This document shows positions 1 to 9,900 of a stretch of DNA of 13,726 bases, one piece after another. Where the stretch lies: NCBI GenBank assembly GCA_946633495.1, contig CAMPAX010000042.1:1-13726 (forward strand). The letters are read 5' to 3'. A model generated the notes under the pieces. The model made no database searches. It had not been told where the DNA came from and saw only the letters and a program-made list of their open reading frames with translations. This DNA is from an uncultured Lachnospiraceae bacterium. GTDB taxonomy: Bacteria; Bacillota; Clostridia; Lachnospirales; Lachnospiraceae. The position numbers and the translations under genes were made by a program. The stretch's first letter is position 1. Each line of letters starts with the position of its first letter.

Positions 1-61
1 ATCTCTCTTCTGAAGGTCTAGGTATAAGATCCGCCTAAATTCCGGTTTTTAACGTATTTTT

Positions 62-544
62 TTATAAAAATTCTTCAACTATATCCTTTAGCTCTTCCTT
101 GCTCTTCTCTCCGTTCAGCATTACACCTTCCATGATCTCGGCAGCTCCCGGTGCACTGTCCTCCAAACGCTCCAGCGTCTTCCCGAATCCGGATCCTCCG
201 GATGTTGCAAAGAGCACAATCTTCTTTCCATGCATCTCGTAACTCTCCAGGAACGAATTCACGATCGTAGGAGCCACATACCACCAGATCGGGAAGCAAA
301 GAAATATCGTATCGTACTGCTCCATGTTCGAAACCTTATCCCCTCCGATGGGCGGTCTGCCTTTCGGATCGTTCATCTCCAGGGAACTGCGTGACTGCTC
401 ATCACGCCAGTTCAGGTCGTCATTTGTATAAGGAACCTCCGGTGTGATCTCATAAATATCCGCACCGGCAGCATCCGCCAGGGCCGTAGCAGCCATGCCG
501 GTTGTGCCTGTTGCTGAGAAATATGCGACTAATATCTTTGCCAT
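62..544 (-). CDS. Flavodoxin (short-chain, FMN-binding)
   Basis: This 160-residue cytoplasmic protein has the flavodoxin fold signature and is expected to carry electrons through bound FMN. A beta strand (AKILVAYFS) leads into a phosphate-binding loop SATGTT at residues 10-15, close to the usual S-x-T-G-N-T. The aromatic stretch FPIWWYVAP at 84-92 and the glycine-rich loop TSGGSGFG at 114-121 are the usual isoalloxazine-contacting regions of the clostridial flavodoxin_4-like group. Its length is normal for short-chain flavodoxins. The ATG at 544 is chosen because GGAGG lies 8 nt upstream; the longer frame would start at a TTG and would put this Shine-Dalgarno sequence inside the coding region. 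The HD-GYP gene ends 50 nt upstream on the same strand, with no convincing promoter and no terminator between, so co-transcription is plausible. I see no strong terminator in the 61 nt left before the window edge. The redox partner cannot be inferred. The family call is firm; the specific role is unknown. Confidence 0.9.
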   Translation of the reverse strand: MAKILVAYFSATGTTGMAATALADAAGADIYEITPEVPYTNDDLNWRDEQSRSSLEMNDPKGRPPIGGDKVSNMEQYDTIFLCFPIWWYVAPTIVNSFLESYEMHGKKIVLFATSGGSGFGKTLERLEDSAPGAAEIMEGVMLNGEKSKEELKDIVEEFL

Positions 545-594
545 TGTTTTATCCTCCAATCATTGAATTCAAATCATATAGTAAAACCAGTCTT

Positions 595-1503
595 TCACTC
601 GTCATGATCTATTTCGTAACGAACCTTCTCCGGTATGCATGCCACCAGTTCCTCCTTGGGGATCGTCAGGAAGATATCAACAAGATCTTTATCAAGCTGA
701 GTGCCTGCTACTTCCTTCAGAATCTCAACGGCCTCTTCATGGCTCTTTGGTTTCTTATAGGATCTGCGCATGGTAATCGCAGAGTATGTATCAGCGATTG
801 CTATGATTCTTGCCGGAAGTGGAATATCCTCCGCTTTCACCTGATAGTATCCCTTTCCATCGATTCTTTCATGATGATATAAGATCCAATCCGAAACCGA
901 ATCAAAAGTGGACAATGGTTTAAGTATCTTAACTCCTACTTTCGGATGCGAACGCATAACAGCCCATTCTTCATCATTCAATTTGGCAGGTTTATTTAAA
1001 ATTGCTTCCGGGACGCCCAGTTTACCAACATCATGCATCAATGCAGCATATTCAAGGCTGACCGGATTGATCTCTTTTTTCATAGTGGCGGGCAGATGCT
1101 TATAGAAGCACATAGTCAGTTCCTGCACATATCGGCTATGTCCGTTCAGATTAGGATCTCTGGCATCAATGACTCCGACCAGAACCTCTGCGATATCGAT
1201 ACTTCTTTTCTTGGCAGTGTCCAGAAGACCATACATCAGTGTCAACACTATCATGACAAAGACACTTCCCCATAGGAGAATCATTGCCATTAGCAAATCC
1301 GGCTCGGAGAATACGGCAACATAAAGATAGCCCAGAAGGAAAAATATCAGCAACACCAATGCCAAATATTTTCTGGTTCTATCTCTTCTATTCCCTGCCG
1401 ACAAAACATCATGCGTCGTACGGAGGAATATGATATATCGGATTATATTATTCACCATAAGCAATGCGCCAATGGCAATGGATACCACAATTACAATGTG
1501 CAT
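595..1503 (-). CDS. Membrane-anchored HD-GYP-type phosphohydrolase with variant GYY motif
   Basis: This 302-residue protein has about three hydrophobic segments (roughly residues 3-27, 46-65 and 70-93), then an HD-GYP-like metal-dependent phosphohydrolase domain (about 102-290) expected in the cytoplasm. Visible metal-site residues are H122 (GHSRYV), H157-D158 with K161 (HDVGK), H186 (RSHP), H210-H211 (HHERIDGKGYY) and D238 (IADTYSA). In characterised members this domain hydrolyses cyclic di-GMP or related cyclic dinucleotides. Here the hallmark GYP is GYY (residues 218-220), while the metal ligands are kept, so activity is plausible but substrate and partner contacts may differ. No sensory domain other than the membrane segments is present. 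The start ATG follows an AAAAGGA sequence by about 9 nt and an extended -10 promoter by about 80 nt. The flavodoxin gene follows after 50 nt. The family call is firm; signalling through c-di-GMP is inference. Confidence 0.9.
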   Translation of the reverse strand: MHIVIVVSIAIGALLMVNNIIRYIIFLRTTHDVLSAGNRRDRTRKYLALVLLIFFLLGYLYVAVFSEPDLLMAMILLWGSVFVMIVLTLMYGLLDTAKKRSIDIAEVLVGVIDARDPNLNGHSRYVQELTMCFYKHLPATMKKEINPVSLEYAALMHDVGKLGVPEAILNKPAKLNDEEWAVMRSHPKVGVKILKPLSTFDSVSDWILYHHERIDGKGYYQVKAEDIPLPARIIAIADTYSAITMRRSYKKPKSHEEAVEILKEVAGTQLDKDLVDIFLTIPKEELVACIPEKVRYEIDHDE

Positions 1504-1592
1504 TACTGCTATTCCTTTTCTTCTCTTGAGAAAACATTCAGAATTGATCAGATCATCATTTTCATTATCACGACATATACGCCCACGCCCCC

Positions 1593-1601
1593 ATTATACC
1601 A
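1593..1601 (-). promoter_or_regulatory. Extended -10 promoter for the HD-GYP gene
   Basis: Reading the minus strand, TGG precedes a perfect TATAAT (TATAAT at 1593-1598, TG at 1600-1601), which is the extended -10 form TGnTATAAT. No good -35 hexamer is present at the usual spacing, as is often the case with extended -10 promoters. The predicted transcript start is near 1586, giving a leader of about 80 nt before the ATG at 1503. Just upstream the minus strand has GTGATA twice about 12 nt apart (within 1607-1626), possibly a regulator site, but this is weak. Confidence 0.6.
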
Positions 1602-1649
1602 CACGAATTATCACAGAAGTATCACAAAAAGAGGGGAATCCTGAAAATC

Positions 1650-1693
1650 AAAAAAAACTTCCAAATCTCATCATAAAATGAGAGATTTGGAAG
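1650..1693 (-). terminator. Rho-independent terminator after the surface-protein gene
   Basis: On the minus strand a perfect 12-bp stem (arms 1682-1693 and 1658-1669, CTTCCAAATCTC paired with GAGATTTGGAAG) with a 12-nt loop is followed directly by eight T residues (1657 down to 1650). It begins 29 nt after the stop of the surface-protein gene. It should end that transcript before the HD-GYP promoter, so the two genes are separate units. On the plus strand the stem is followed only by CTTTTCC, so it is not clearly bidirectional. Confidence 0.92.
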
Positions 1694-1721
1694 CTTTTCC
1701 TGATTCACACCCCGGCTTTTA

Positions 1722-3863
1722 TCAGTTTCCGCTCGGGTCTCCTTCATTTCCGCCTACGATGCCGGAATATGCAGCACCCTCATCCAGATCAAAGATCTCC
1801 TTAACGGCCGACTCAAGCTCAGCCTCAGTCATCCTGCCCCGCGGATAGCAGAGGTTCTTATCCTTATCGTAGGTGAGTACCCGCCACTGGATAGCCCAGG
1901 TGAATGGGCACCATGCATAAAAATCGATATCGAAGTAGTCATTAAACCAGTCGGTCCTGCCGTAGTCCAGGGCCGTTCCGAAGCCCATGACACCTGCATA
2001 TCTATGGGCCATAAGCGCAAAATCCTGTCTGCTGATCAGCTCATTCGGGCAGAACTTATCCGAACTGATATTGGGATAACCGAAACAGATCTTCTTATCC
2101 TCACCCCACTTCACTGCCTTCGCATAGGATGCCGAGGAGGATACATCCGTAAACCGGGATTTACCCGATACTGCCGGACTTCCTGCCGCTTCATACAGCG
2201 CCTGCATAGCCTGGGCTCTGGTAACAAACTTCTCCGAACTCTTATGACCATCCTTCGTATTGAGCACACTGTCCTTTACATCATTCTTACCCTTATAGGT
2301 ACCGATGATCGTAGTCCCGTCATCAAAGCATACACAGTGTCTCAGCTCATCGAAGGGATCACTGCTTCCACCATAATCGATGGTCATGGAGTAGACAGCT
2401 CCGAGATTCTCGGTTTCATGTACATATTCGCCTTCATTATAAGCCTTGCAAAGACGACTGTTCTGGCTGATATCGATCTTATCGATGCTGCTGAGTCCGA
2501 ATGCCAACAGATAATACAGCCTCGGATTCTTGGAAACATCCAGAGACTTCAGGTTCACATCGCACTCCACTGCCAGATACGCCAGCTTGGGATTCCTGGA
2601 AAGATTCAGCGATTTCAGTCCGTCATTATATCCGCAGACCAGCTCCACCAGCTCCGGATTATGGGTCACATCGATCTTGGTCAGCGAGGTCCATGCACAG
2701 TTGTAGTACTGAAGTCCCGACAGATTGCTGACATCCACATTTCCGAGCTTCGGATTATGCCAGATATCCAGCCGCTTCAGGTTCGGATTGTTGGATACAT
2801 CGACAGTTTTCAGGTCATTATAGAATGCCGCCAGCTCGCAAAGCAGCGGATTCTTCGAAACGTCCAGCTTGGTCAGTCCGCATTTACTGCAGAAAAGATT
2901 TTCCAGCTTGCTGTTCTGCGTAAGATCCAGGGTTTTCAGATCCGGATTGGAATTGCACTCCAGATAAGCCATCTCCGGATTATTCCGGATATTCAGGGAT
3001 TTCAGCTTACAGTTGAAGCAGTATACCCACTCCAGCTCCGGACAATCCGAAAAGTCAAGAGATGTGAAGTCATTAAAGGAGCACCAGATTCCCTTAAGTC
3101 CCGGATTTCCGGAAAGATCCAGCTCGGAGATATGATTCCCCTTGCACCAGAGTCCCTTCAGATCCGGGAAGTACTCGATCCCCTTCACGGAATAAATGTT
3201 CATGTTCTCGCAGTGAACATTCCAGATCAGCATGATCTCATTTGCGCTAAGAGACCCGTCCTTGTTCTCGTCAAAGGCCTGTTTTATATAGGCTCTGAAG
3301 TTATCATCCGGGAAATGTGCCTTATCGATCCTGATCGGCGGCTCACGGTCAACCCATGCTCCGTCTTTCCCGAAGTAATAGCTCTTTCCCTTGATCGTGA
3401 TAACGCCGGTCTGCATCTCTCCTGCTGCAGAGAAATAATACCACTTCCCGGAGAGCTGCTTCCATCCGGTCTGCATGGCACCGTTGGATCCGAAATAGTA
3501 CCAGACGCCTGAGAACTTCCTCCAGCCCGTCTGCATGACTCCGGATGCAAAGAAGTACCACTTTCCGGAGATCTGCTTCCACCCGGTCTGCATGATACCG
3601 GAGGACGCAAAGTAATACCACTTGCCGTCGATCTGCTGCCATCCGGTCTGCATATAACCATTCGAGCCAAAATGATACCACTTTCCCCCATACTGCAGCC
3701 ACTGGTTCTTTGCATATGACCCGTCGGAATAGCTATACCACCATCCCTTGGAATCACTCTTCCACGTTCCGCTTGCAGCGTCCGCAGTATCGGGGGCATT
3801 TATGGCTATGCCCGAGATCAGGAATGCTGCAACCAGAATCCAGCTTACCAGTTTTTTCTTCAT
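1722..3863 (-). CDS. Secreted surface protein: wall-binding repeats, EF-hand, leucine-rich repeats, SLH-like repeats
   Basis: The 713-residue product is predicted to be exported and held on the cell surface, where the leucine-rich repeats would bind another protein or a glycan; the ligand is unknown. A signal peptide covers residues 1-29 (MKKK, hydrophobic core 5-21, AxA-type site A27-D28-A29). Aromatic repeats of the glucan/choline-binding type follow at about 34-170. Residues 198-209 form a complete EF-hand-like loop (D198, N200, D202, G203, L205, E209), suggesting calcium. About eleven leucine-rich repeats of 21-22 residues follow (about 235-475; consensus LxxLxCxxNxLxxLDVSxNP). Residues about 546-690 resemble three S-layer-homology repeats (VTRAQAMQALYEAAG, FTDV, AVKWGEDKKI, ISRQDFALMAHRYA). 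The ATG at 3863 is chosen over the longer GTG frame at 3923 because it starts the signal peptide and has AAGGAG and GGAAGG upstream. A promoter precedes it and a terminator follows it. Location is well supported; function is not. Confidence 0.9.
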   Translation of the reverse strand: MKKKLVSWILVAAFLISGIAINAPDTADAASGTWKSDSKGWWYSYSDGSYAKNQWLQYGGKWYHFGSNGYMQTGWQQIDGKWYYFASSGIMQTGWKQISGKWYFFASGVMQTGWRKFSGVWYYFGSNGAMQTGWKQLSGKWYYFSAAGEMQTGVITIKGKSYYFGKDGAWVDREPPIRIDKAHFPDDNFRAYIKQAFDENKDGSLSANEIMLIWNVHCENMNIYSVKGIEYFPDLKGLWCKGNHISELDLSGNPGLKGIWCSFNDFTSLDFSDCPELEWVYCFNCKLKSLNIRNNPEMAYLECNSNPDLKTLDLTQNSKLENLFCSKCGLTKLDVSKNPLLCELAAFYNDLKTVDVSNNPNLKRLDIWHNPKLGNVDVSNLSGLQYYNCAWTSLTKIDVTHNPELVELVCGYNDGLKSLNLSRNPKLAYLAVECDVNLKSLDVSKNPRLYYLLAFGLSSIDKIDISQNSRLCKAYNEGEYVHETENLGAVYSMTIDYGGSSDPFDELRHCVCFDDGTTIIGTYKGKNDVKDSVLNTKDGHKSSEKFVTRAQAMQALYEAAGSPAVSGKSRFTDVSSSASYAKAVKWGEDKKICFGYPNISSDKFCPNELISRQDFALMAHRYAGVMGFGTALDYGRTDWFNDYFDIDFYAWCPFTWAIQWRVLTYDKDKNLCYPRGRMTEAELESAVKEIFDLDEGAAYSGIVGGNEGDPSGN
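2430..3161 (-). repeat. About eleven leucine-rich repeats within the surface protein
   Basis: Units of 21-22 codons each carry LxxLxCxxN followed by LxxLDVSxNP. A Cys sits at the ladder position in about eight units (for example LKGLWCKGN, LKGIWCSFN, LENLFCSKC, LVELVCGYN). Such Cys-bearing 21-residue repeats are common in bacterial surface proteins. The units are diverged from each other at DNA level, so the array looks old and stable. Confidence 0.85.
3354..3764 (-). repeat. Tandem wall-binding (CW_binding/glucan-binding type) repeats
   Basis: About six to seven units of about 20 codons with the pattern GKWYYFxxxGxMQTGWxxI(S/D), running from the WKSDSKGWWYSY unit just after the signal peptide to the SYYFGKDGAWV unit. 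In characterised proteins such repeats bind choline, teichoic acid or glucans. The repeats alone do not say which ligand is used. Confidence 0.88.
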
Positions 3864-3928
3864 ACCTTCCGCCTCTCCTTCTTTTCCTTTACCAAATAAA
3901 TGCTTACTACTTCCCCTTTGCACGCATT

Positions 3929-3957
3929 ATTATAGTACCTCTTTTTCCCGCTGTATA
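3929..3957 (-). promoter_or_regulatory. Sigma-A-type promoter for the surface-protein gene
   Basis: On the minus strand TATACA (3952-3957, four of six matches to TTGACA) is separated by exactly 17 nt from a perfect TATAAT (3929-3934). The predicted start of transcription is near 3922, about 60 nt before the ATG at 3863. An inverted repeat TTCCCG-N7-CGGGAA (3945-3963) covers the -35 hexamer in its loop. This suggests expression independent of the NRPS transcript. There is no clear terminator between the NRPS stop and this promoter, so read-through is also possible. Confidence 0.7.
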
Positions 3958-3970
3958 CGGGAAGCGTTGC

Positions 3971-6900
3971 TTAGTCCCTCAGCATCCGGGATAATGTCTC
4001 CTGATAGGTATACGCCAGCCGTTTGATCATCTCTCTGCTGTAATATCCTGAATGGTAGATCCGGAGCGTATAGCCGTTCTTCCCTTCCATAAGCTCCATA
4101 AGTGCTTCCACCACAAGATCCGTCATCGTCGAGACGATTTTATTGAGCACCTTCTCCCCGACCGGTAAATGATCATATCCACCGTCATCAATGATCCATT
4201 CCGGCAAAAACTGGAACAAGATGATCGGTGAAACACCTAATTCCAGCGCCAGAGGCCCAAAGGGATAATGACTGAGTCGAGCATATTTATAATACTGATC
4301 AGAAAGACTCTTCAGAAACGTCTTCATATTCCGACGGTCCACATGCGCCACCATAGGGACAACATTCATATATAAACCAATGGCGTTATAGCTTAGGAAT
4401 CTGTCCCGTCCGTTCTCATTTATGCCGAAGAGGACGTCATCCTTCCCGGTCAGTCCGGCTAAGGTGAGGGCCAGCGCCGAAGTAAATAAAATGTTTTTGT
4501 TGGTTCCGAATCTGTCCGTAAATCTCTTTACCTGCTTCCTGCTTACGGAAAGCTCCTGCATGATAAATCCGGCATGCCCCATTTCTCCGGGATTTCGGTA
4601 GAAACCGACTCCCTTCCGATTCCCTAACATGGTTCTGGCATCCTGCATGATCTGATCATATCCCTCGCTGTTTCGGGTCTGCTGCTGGAAAGCGGCTATC
4701 TTTAAGAAATCGGTATCTACGCGCTTCGGCACTACACCCCTCAGCGCGTTCATGAATTCCCTTCGGAACACGTTCCCGGATATAAGGTCAAAGCAGATAT
4801 GATGGAAGATCGACACCAGATAACGCTTTCTCGGTGTTCTTACGACCACATGCTTTGACAGGCTTTCGAAGATATCAAACTCCTCTTCCAGATGCCTGAT
4901 CATATTCGCCAGGTTGGTCACACCCTTCCGTACCTCCGGGTTGGAACCCTTTACAAGCCAGGGGGTTCCATCCCGGAGTTCCACATGCATGCTCATCACC
5001 GGATGTGCCTTAAATACAATATCCAGCGCTCTCCGGATCTGCTTCTTGCTGTATCTTTTATCGATGGGAATGATCACCGGAATCATAAAGGTGTCATTTT
5101 TCCTGCGTTTTTCATAGTCCTTATAGATCGTCATCTGGGAGTTGTTCAACGGGCAGCCACTGTCAAGGGTATAATGTACCTTTTTCGGAGACAGCTCCTC
5201 CACTCCCTCAGCTATGGCCGCCGGCGTACGAAGGCTTAGAATATCCGCCACCCTAATTCCATAGTCCCGAAGACCTGACAGCAGTTTCACCGCAGTCAGG
5301 GAATCTCCACCCAGGCTCATGAAATCATCATGGATACCGATCCGTTCCATTTCAAATACCCGTTCAAATTCACGGACGATACGCGCTTCCAGTTCATTTC
5401 TCGGTGCAGCATACTCTGCGTGCAGCCTGCTGAAGTCAACCTCCGGCAGCGCACGCCTATCCACCTTCCCGTTGACATTCAGCGGTATACTGTCCATCCG
5501 GATCACAAAGGAAGGAATCATATAATCCGGCACACGACCGGTGAGGTACGACTGTACCCTGCTCGCTGCCGCTTCCTCATCCGGATCCTCCGTTACAACA
5601 TAAACGATCAGCTCATTATTTCCATCCAGCTTCCGGATCCGGGCAGTCACGTCACTTCCCCCGTCGATCTTTCGGATCAAAGCTTCAACTTCTGATAATT
5701 CCAGCCGGTTCCCCCGGATCTTCACCTGACTGTCCCGTCGTCCGATGAATCCGTAACTGCCATCGGGTAAGATTCTTACCACATCTCCTGTGGCATAGAA
5801 TGTACTATAGTATCCCGAGCCTTCTTCAAAAGGATTCGGAAGAAATGCACGGGCAGTTTCTTCCTCGCGGTTCAGGTATCCGTCCGCAAGCTGCGGCCCG
5901 GAGAGATACAATTCACCCACAGCACCCACCGGTACTCTTCTACGCTCTTTGTCCAGAACATACGCTTTCGTATTGCCGATCACAAAACCGATACTTGAAG
6001 GATCGATCTTCTCTTTCAGATCGATACTGGTAACATATACACACGCCTCGGTCGGACCATAGGTATCTGTGATCCTGTAATCTCTGTCAACACTCACCTG
6101 TCCCAGTTTCTCTCCGCCGCATACCAGATCCCGAAGGGAGGTATCAGCAATCTCCTGAATGAATAGCCGGGCTATCTGTGTGGGAAGATGTGCCTGTGTC
6201 ACACCCCGGTCTACGAAATGACGATTCAGCGCCTGAATATCCAGCTTTTTCTCGTTTGGAATGATATCCATGCATGCGCCGGAAGAAAACACGGAAAAGA
6301 GAGCCTCCATGGACACATCAAACCCGATGGAAGCATATAAAGCACAATTATCTCCCGGAAGAAGCGGTATATCCCTCCTATGGGACGTAGCGAAATTCAG
6401 CACGGATCTCGCGGTAATCTTCACCCCTTTCGGAATGCCGGTGCTACCGCTGGTGTAAAGTATGGCAGCAATATTGCCTGAAGTAAAAGGCAACTCCGTC
6501 AGAGTTCCGATCTCCTCTTTCAGTATCCCGGAGATGTTGAAAAGGGTACTTCCATACCCGGCCAGCTTTTCCGCCCGTTCCTGAGTATCATCGCTAACGA
6601 TAAGACACCCGTTCACTGCATCCCGGATTATAAAGGACAGGCGCTCATCCGGCAGATTCTCATCCAGCGGAACATAGGCTGCACCTATGGAAAGAATACC
6701 TAAAACAGAGAACACATACAGCTCCGAACGGGGCACCAGAAATCCGACTCTGTCCTCCGGCGTAATGCCAAGCGAAAGAAGCTTCTGCCGGATCCGATCC
6801 GCGATAAAAGCCCCCTCGGCAAAGGTATAGGATGTATCCTTATATGTCACTAATCTATTTCCCGGATATTTGGACAGGGTATCACGGAAAGCCTCCAGAA

Positions 6901-9900
6901 TATGCCCATAGGGGAGTTTCGCTTCTGTCTGATTCCAGCCGTTTAACAGTGACAGATCCTTCGTGGAAATATAAGAAATCTCCTGCATCCGCTCAGCTGT
7001 CATCATACTCCGGAGAATCATTTCATAGGACTCGGCAAAGCGTTGTATAAAATCTTCCGAATAACGTGAGGAAGACTTGATCCGAAGGATCAGGCCGTCA
7101 TCTTCATTGTCAAATACATAGAAGGAAAGCTCCGCATCCGGATCCTGCGGCAGCGGCTCAAGTTTGAGACTTTGCCCGTATCGGTTCAGGGTATCCATAT
7201 AGAGAGAATGTGCATACTGGAATGTAGTCCCGGCATTCAATTCATATCCGGAAGCAAGCGTTCGGAACGGAACCAGATCATATTTCATCACGGAATTCAT
7301 GAGATCCGATGCGTAGGAAAGAAAAGTATCAACCTTCTGATTCCGGCAATCCATAAGGATCGGCAGGGTCTTTACATACATTCCGATGGAACGGGACAGG
7401 TCCATATGGCCTCTTCCGTCTTCGATCAGATTGAAAAGCACCTTCTCCGAGCCGCTGAACCTGGAAAGGGTATAGGCAAAGATACCCATAAAGTACTGGT
7501 TACGTGTCATGGAATGCTTCCGTAAGAAAGCGTCCAACTGCTTCTTATCAATGTCGAAGGTATGGATTGATTCAAAAGCTTTCTCTGCACCATTCACAGA
7601 CGGGAGCATGGGATAAACCTCATCCCTGTCGGCAAGCATATGAGCATAGAAGTCGAGAGCCTCATCCATTCCGGACGAACGGATGAACTCTTCCAGGGAA
7701 GTCTCCTGTAGCATTCCCATATCTACAGAGTCTATGGTATCTCCCTGCAAGAGAGCCCCCAGACTATCCAGGAAGACATTCATGGAAGCGCCGTCAAAGA
7801 CCAGATGGTGGAAATCCACACAAAGAACTGTGGCGTCTTCCTCCCGGAGGATCATGAATCTCGACAGACTTTTTTCCAGTTCGAACGGCCTTACAAAGGA
7901 ACTGATCTCATCCACGGAGCCTTCCCGGATTTCGGGTTCCGCGTCATATGCCATGGCCGGTGACCCTTCCGTATCCCGGACCCGGCCTCGCAGGACCGGA
8001 TATGCCGTAAGAAGTTCCTCCAGCGCAGCCCTGATCCTGTCCGGGGAATAGTTTTCACGGAACCGGATGATATAGGGAATATTATATGCCGTTCCCTTTT
8101 CATGAACGCTTTCATCCAGATATACATTTAACTGGGATTCCGATAATGGACAGGGTCTGTCATAGGAGTATTTCGTGAGATCAGCCTTGAACGAATACAA
8201 AGATCCCTTCATAGTATCGGCAATGGCCGCCGGCGTCCGAAGGCGCAGAATATCGCCGACCGTGATGCCGGTATTTCCCAAAACAGAAACCAGCTTCACC
8301 GCCGTCAGGGAGTCGCCGCCAAGGCGGACGAAATCATCATTGATTCCGACCTGCTCCAGTTCTAAGACTCTTTCAAATTCACGGACAACTCGTTCTTCCA
8401 GTTCATTTCGGGGTGCAGCATACTCTGCATGCAGCATGCCGAAATCAACCTCCGGTAATGCACGCTTGTCCACCTTACCATTTACATTCACCGGAATGCT
8501 GTCAAGACGGATCACAAAGGATGGAACCATATACTCCGGTACACGGCCACTTAGATAAGATAATACCCTGTTCGCGGCGGATTCATTATCCGGATCCTCT
8601 GATACAACATAAACGACCAGTTCATTATTCCCGTCCAGCTTCCGGATCTGGGCGGTCACATCGCTTACCCCATCGATCTTTCGGATCACGGCTTCGACTT
8701 CCGTAAGTTCCAGCCGGTTTCCACGGATCTTTACCTGGCTGTCCCGCCTTCCGATGAATCCGTACCTTCCATCCGGCAAAACCCTTACCACATCCCCTGT
8801 GGCATAGATGATTCCGTATTCCTTTCTGTCTTCAAAAGGATTCGTCAAAAATGCCCGGTTGGTTTCCTCCTTACGGTTCAGGTATCCGTCTGCAAGCTGC
8901 AGGCCGGAGAGATACAGTTCTCCCACAGCCCCCACCGGTACTCTTCTACGCTCTTTGTCCAGAACATACGCTTTCATATTGCTGATCACAAAACCGATAC
9001 CGGACGGATCGATCTTATCCTTCAGATCGATACATGTCACGGTTATACATGCTTCCGTAGGCCCATAGGTATCCGTGATCCTGTAATCTCTGTCAACACG
9101 AACCCGCCCCAGCTTCTCTCCGCCGCTTACCAGATCCCGAAGGGATGTATCAGCAATCTCACGGATAAACAGCCGGGCCATCTGCGCAGGGAGATGTGCC
9201 TGCGTCACACCATGCTCCACGAAATGACGATTCAGCGCATGAATATCCAGCTTCTTCTCTTCCGGAACGATATCCATACATGCACCGGAGGAAAGCACGG
9301 AGAAGAGAACCTCCATGGAGACATCAAACCCGATGGAAGCATATAACGCACAAACATCTCCCGGAAGAAGCGGGATCTTCTTCAGGTGGAAAGATGTATA
9401 GTTTAGTACCGCTCCTGTAGTAATCTTCACACCTTTCGGAATACCGGTACTGCCGCTGGTGTAGAGTATGGAAGCAATCGTTCCCGGAGTAAAGGTAAGC
9501 TCCGTCAGCGTTCCGATATCCTCTTTCATGATCCCGGAGATATTGAAAAGGGTAATACCGTCCCCTGCCAGCTTCTTTGCCCGTTCCTGTGTATCATCGC
9601 TTACGATCAGACAACCGGTTACGGCATCCTGAATCATGAAGGACAGACGTTCATCCGGCAGATTCTCATCCAACGGAACATAGGCTGCACCTGTGGAAAG
9701 AATACCTAAAACGGAGAACATATACAGCTCCGAACGGGGGACCAGAAATCCGACTCTGTCCTCCGGCGTAATGCCAAGGGAAAGAAGCTTCTGCCGGATC
9801 CGATCCGCGATAAAAGCCCCCTCCGCAAAGGTATAGGATGCATCCTTATATACAACCATTTTATTTTCCGGATACTTGGACAGGGTATCACGGAAAGCCT

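Noticed and set aside
545..559. A five-residue longer flavodoxin starting at TTG
   Set aside because: The extension contains the GGAGG of the downstream ATG and adds nothing conserved; the ATG at 544 gives the normal family start.
2004..3512. A 502-codon open frame on the plus strand, antisense to the surface-protein gene
   Set aside because: It mirrors the regular codon pattern of the LRR and SLH regions, has no signal peptide, domain or ribosome binding site that I recognise, and the opposite strand encodes a clearly structured protein.
3864..3923. A twenty-residue longer surface protein starting at GTG 3923
   Set aside because: It would bury the signal peptide behind a charged leader, and its start would fall at the predicted transcription start; the ATG at 3863 has purine-rich ribosome binding sequence before it.
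3945..3963. Intrinsic terminator for the NRPS
   Set aside because: The stem is only six base pairs, and on the minus strand it is followed by A residues, not a T run.
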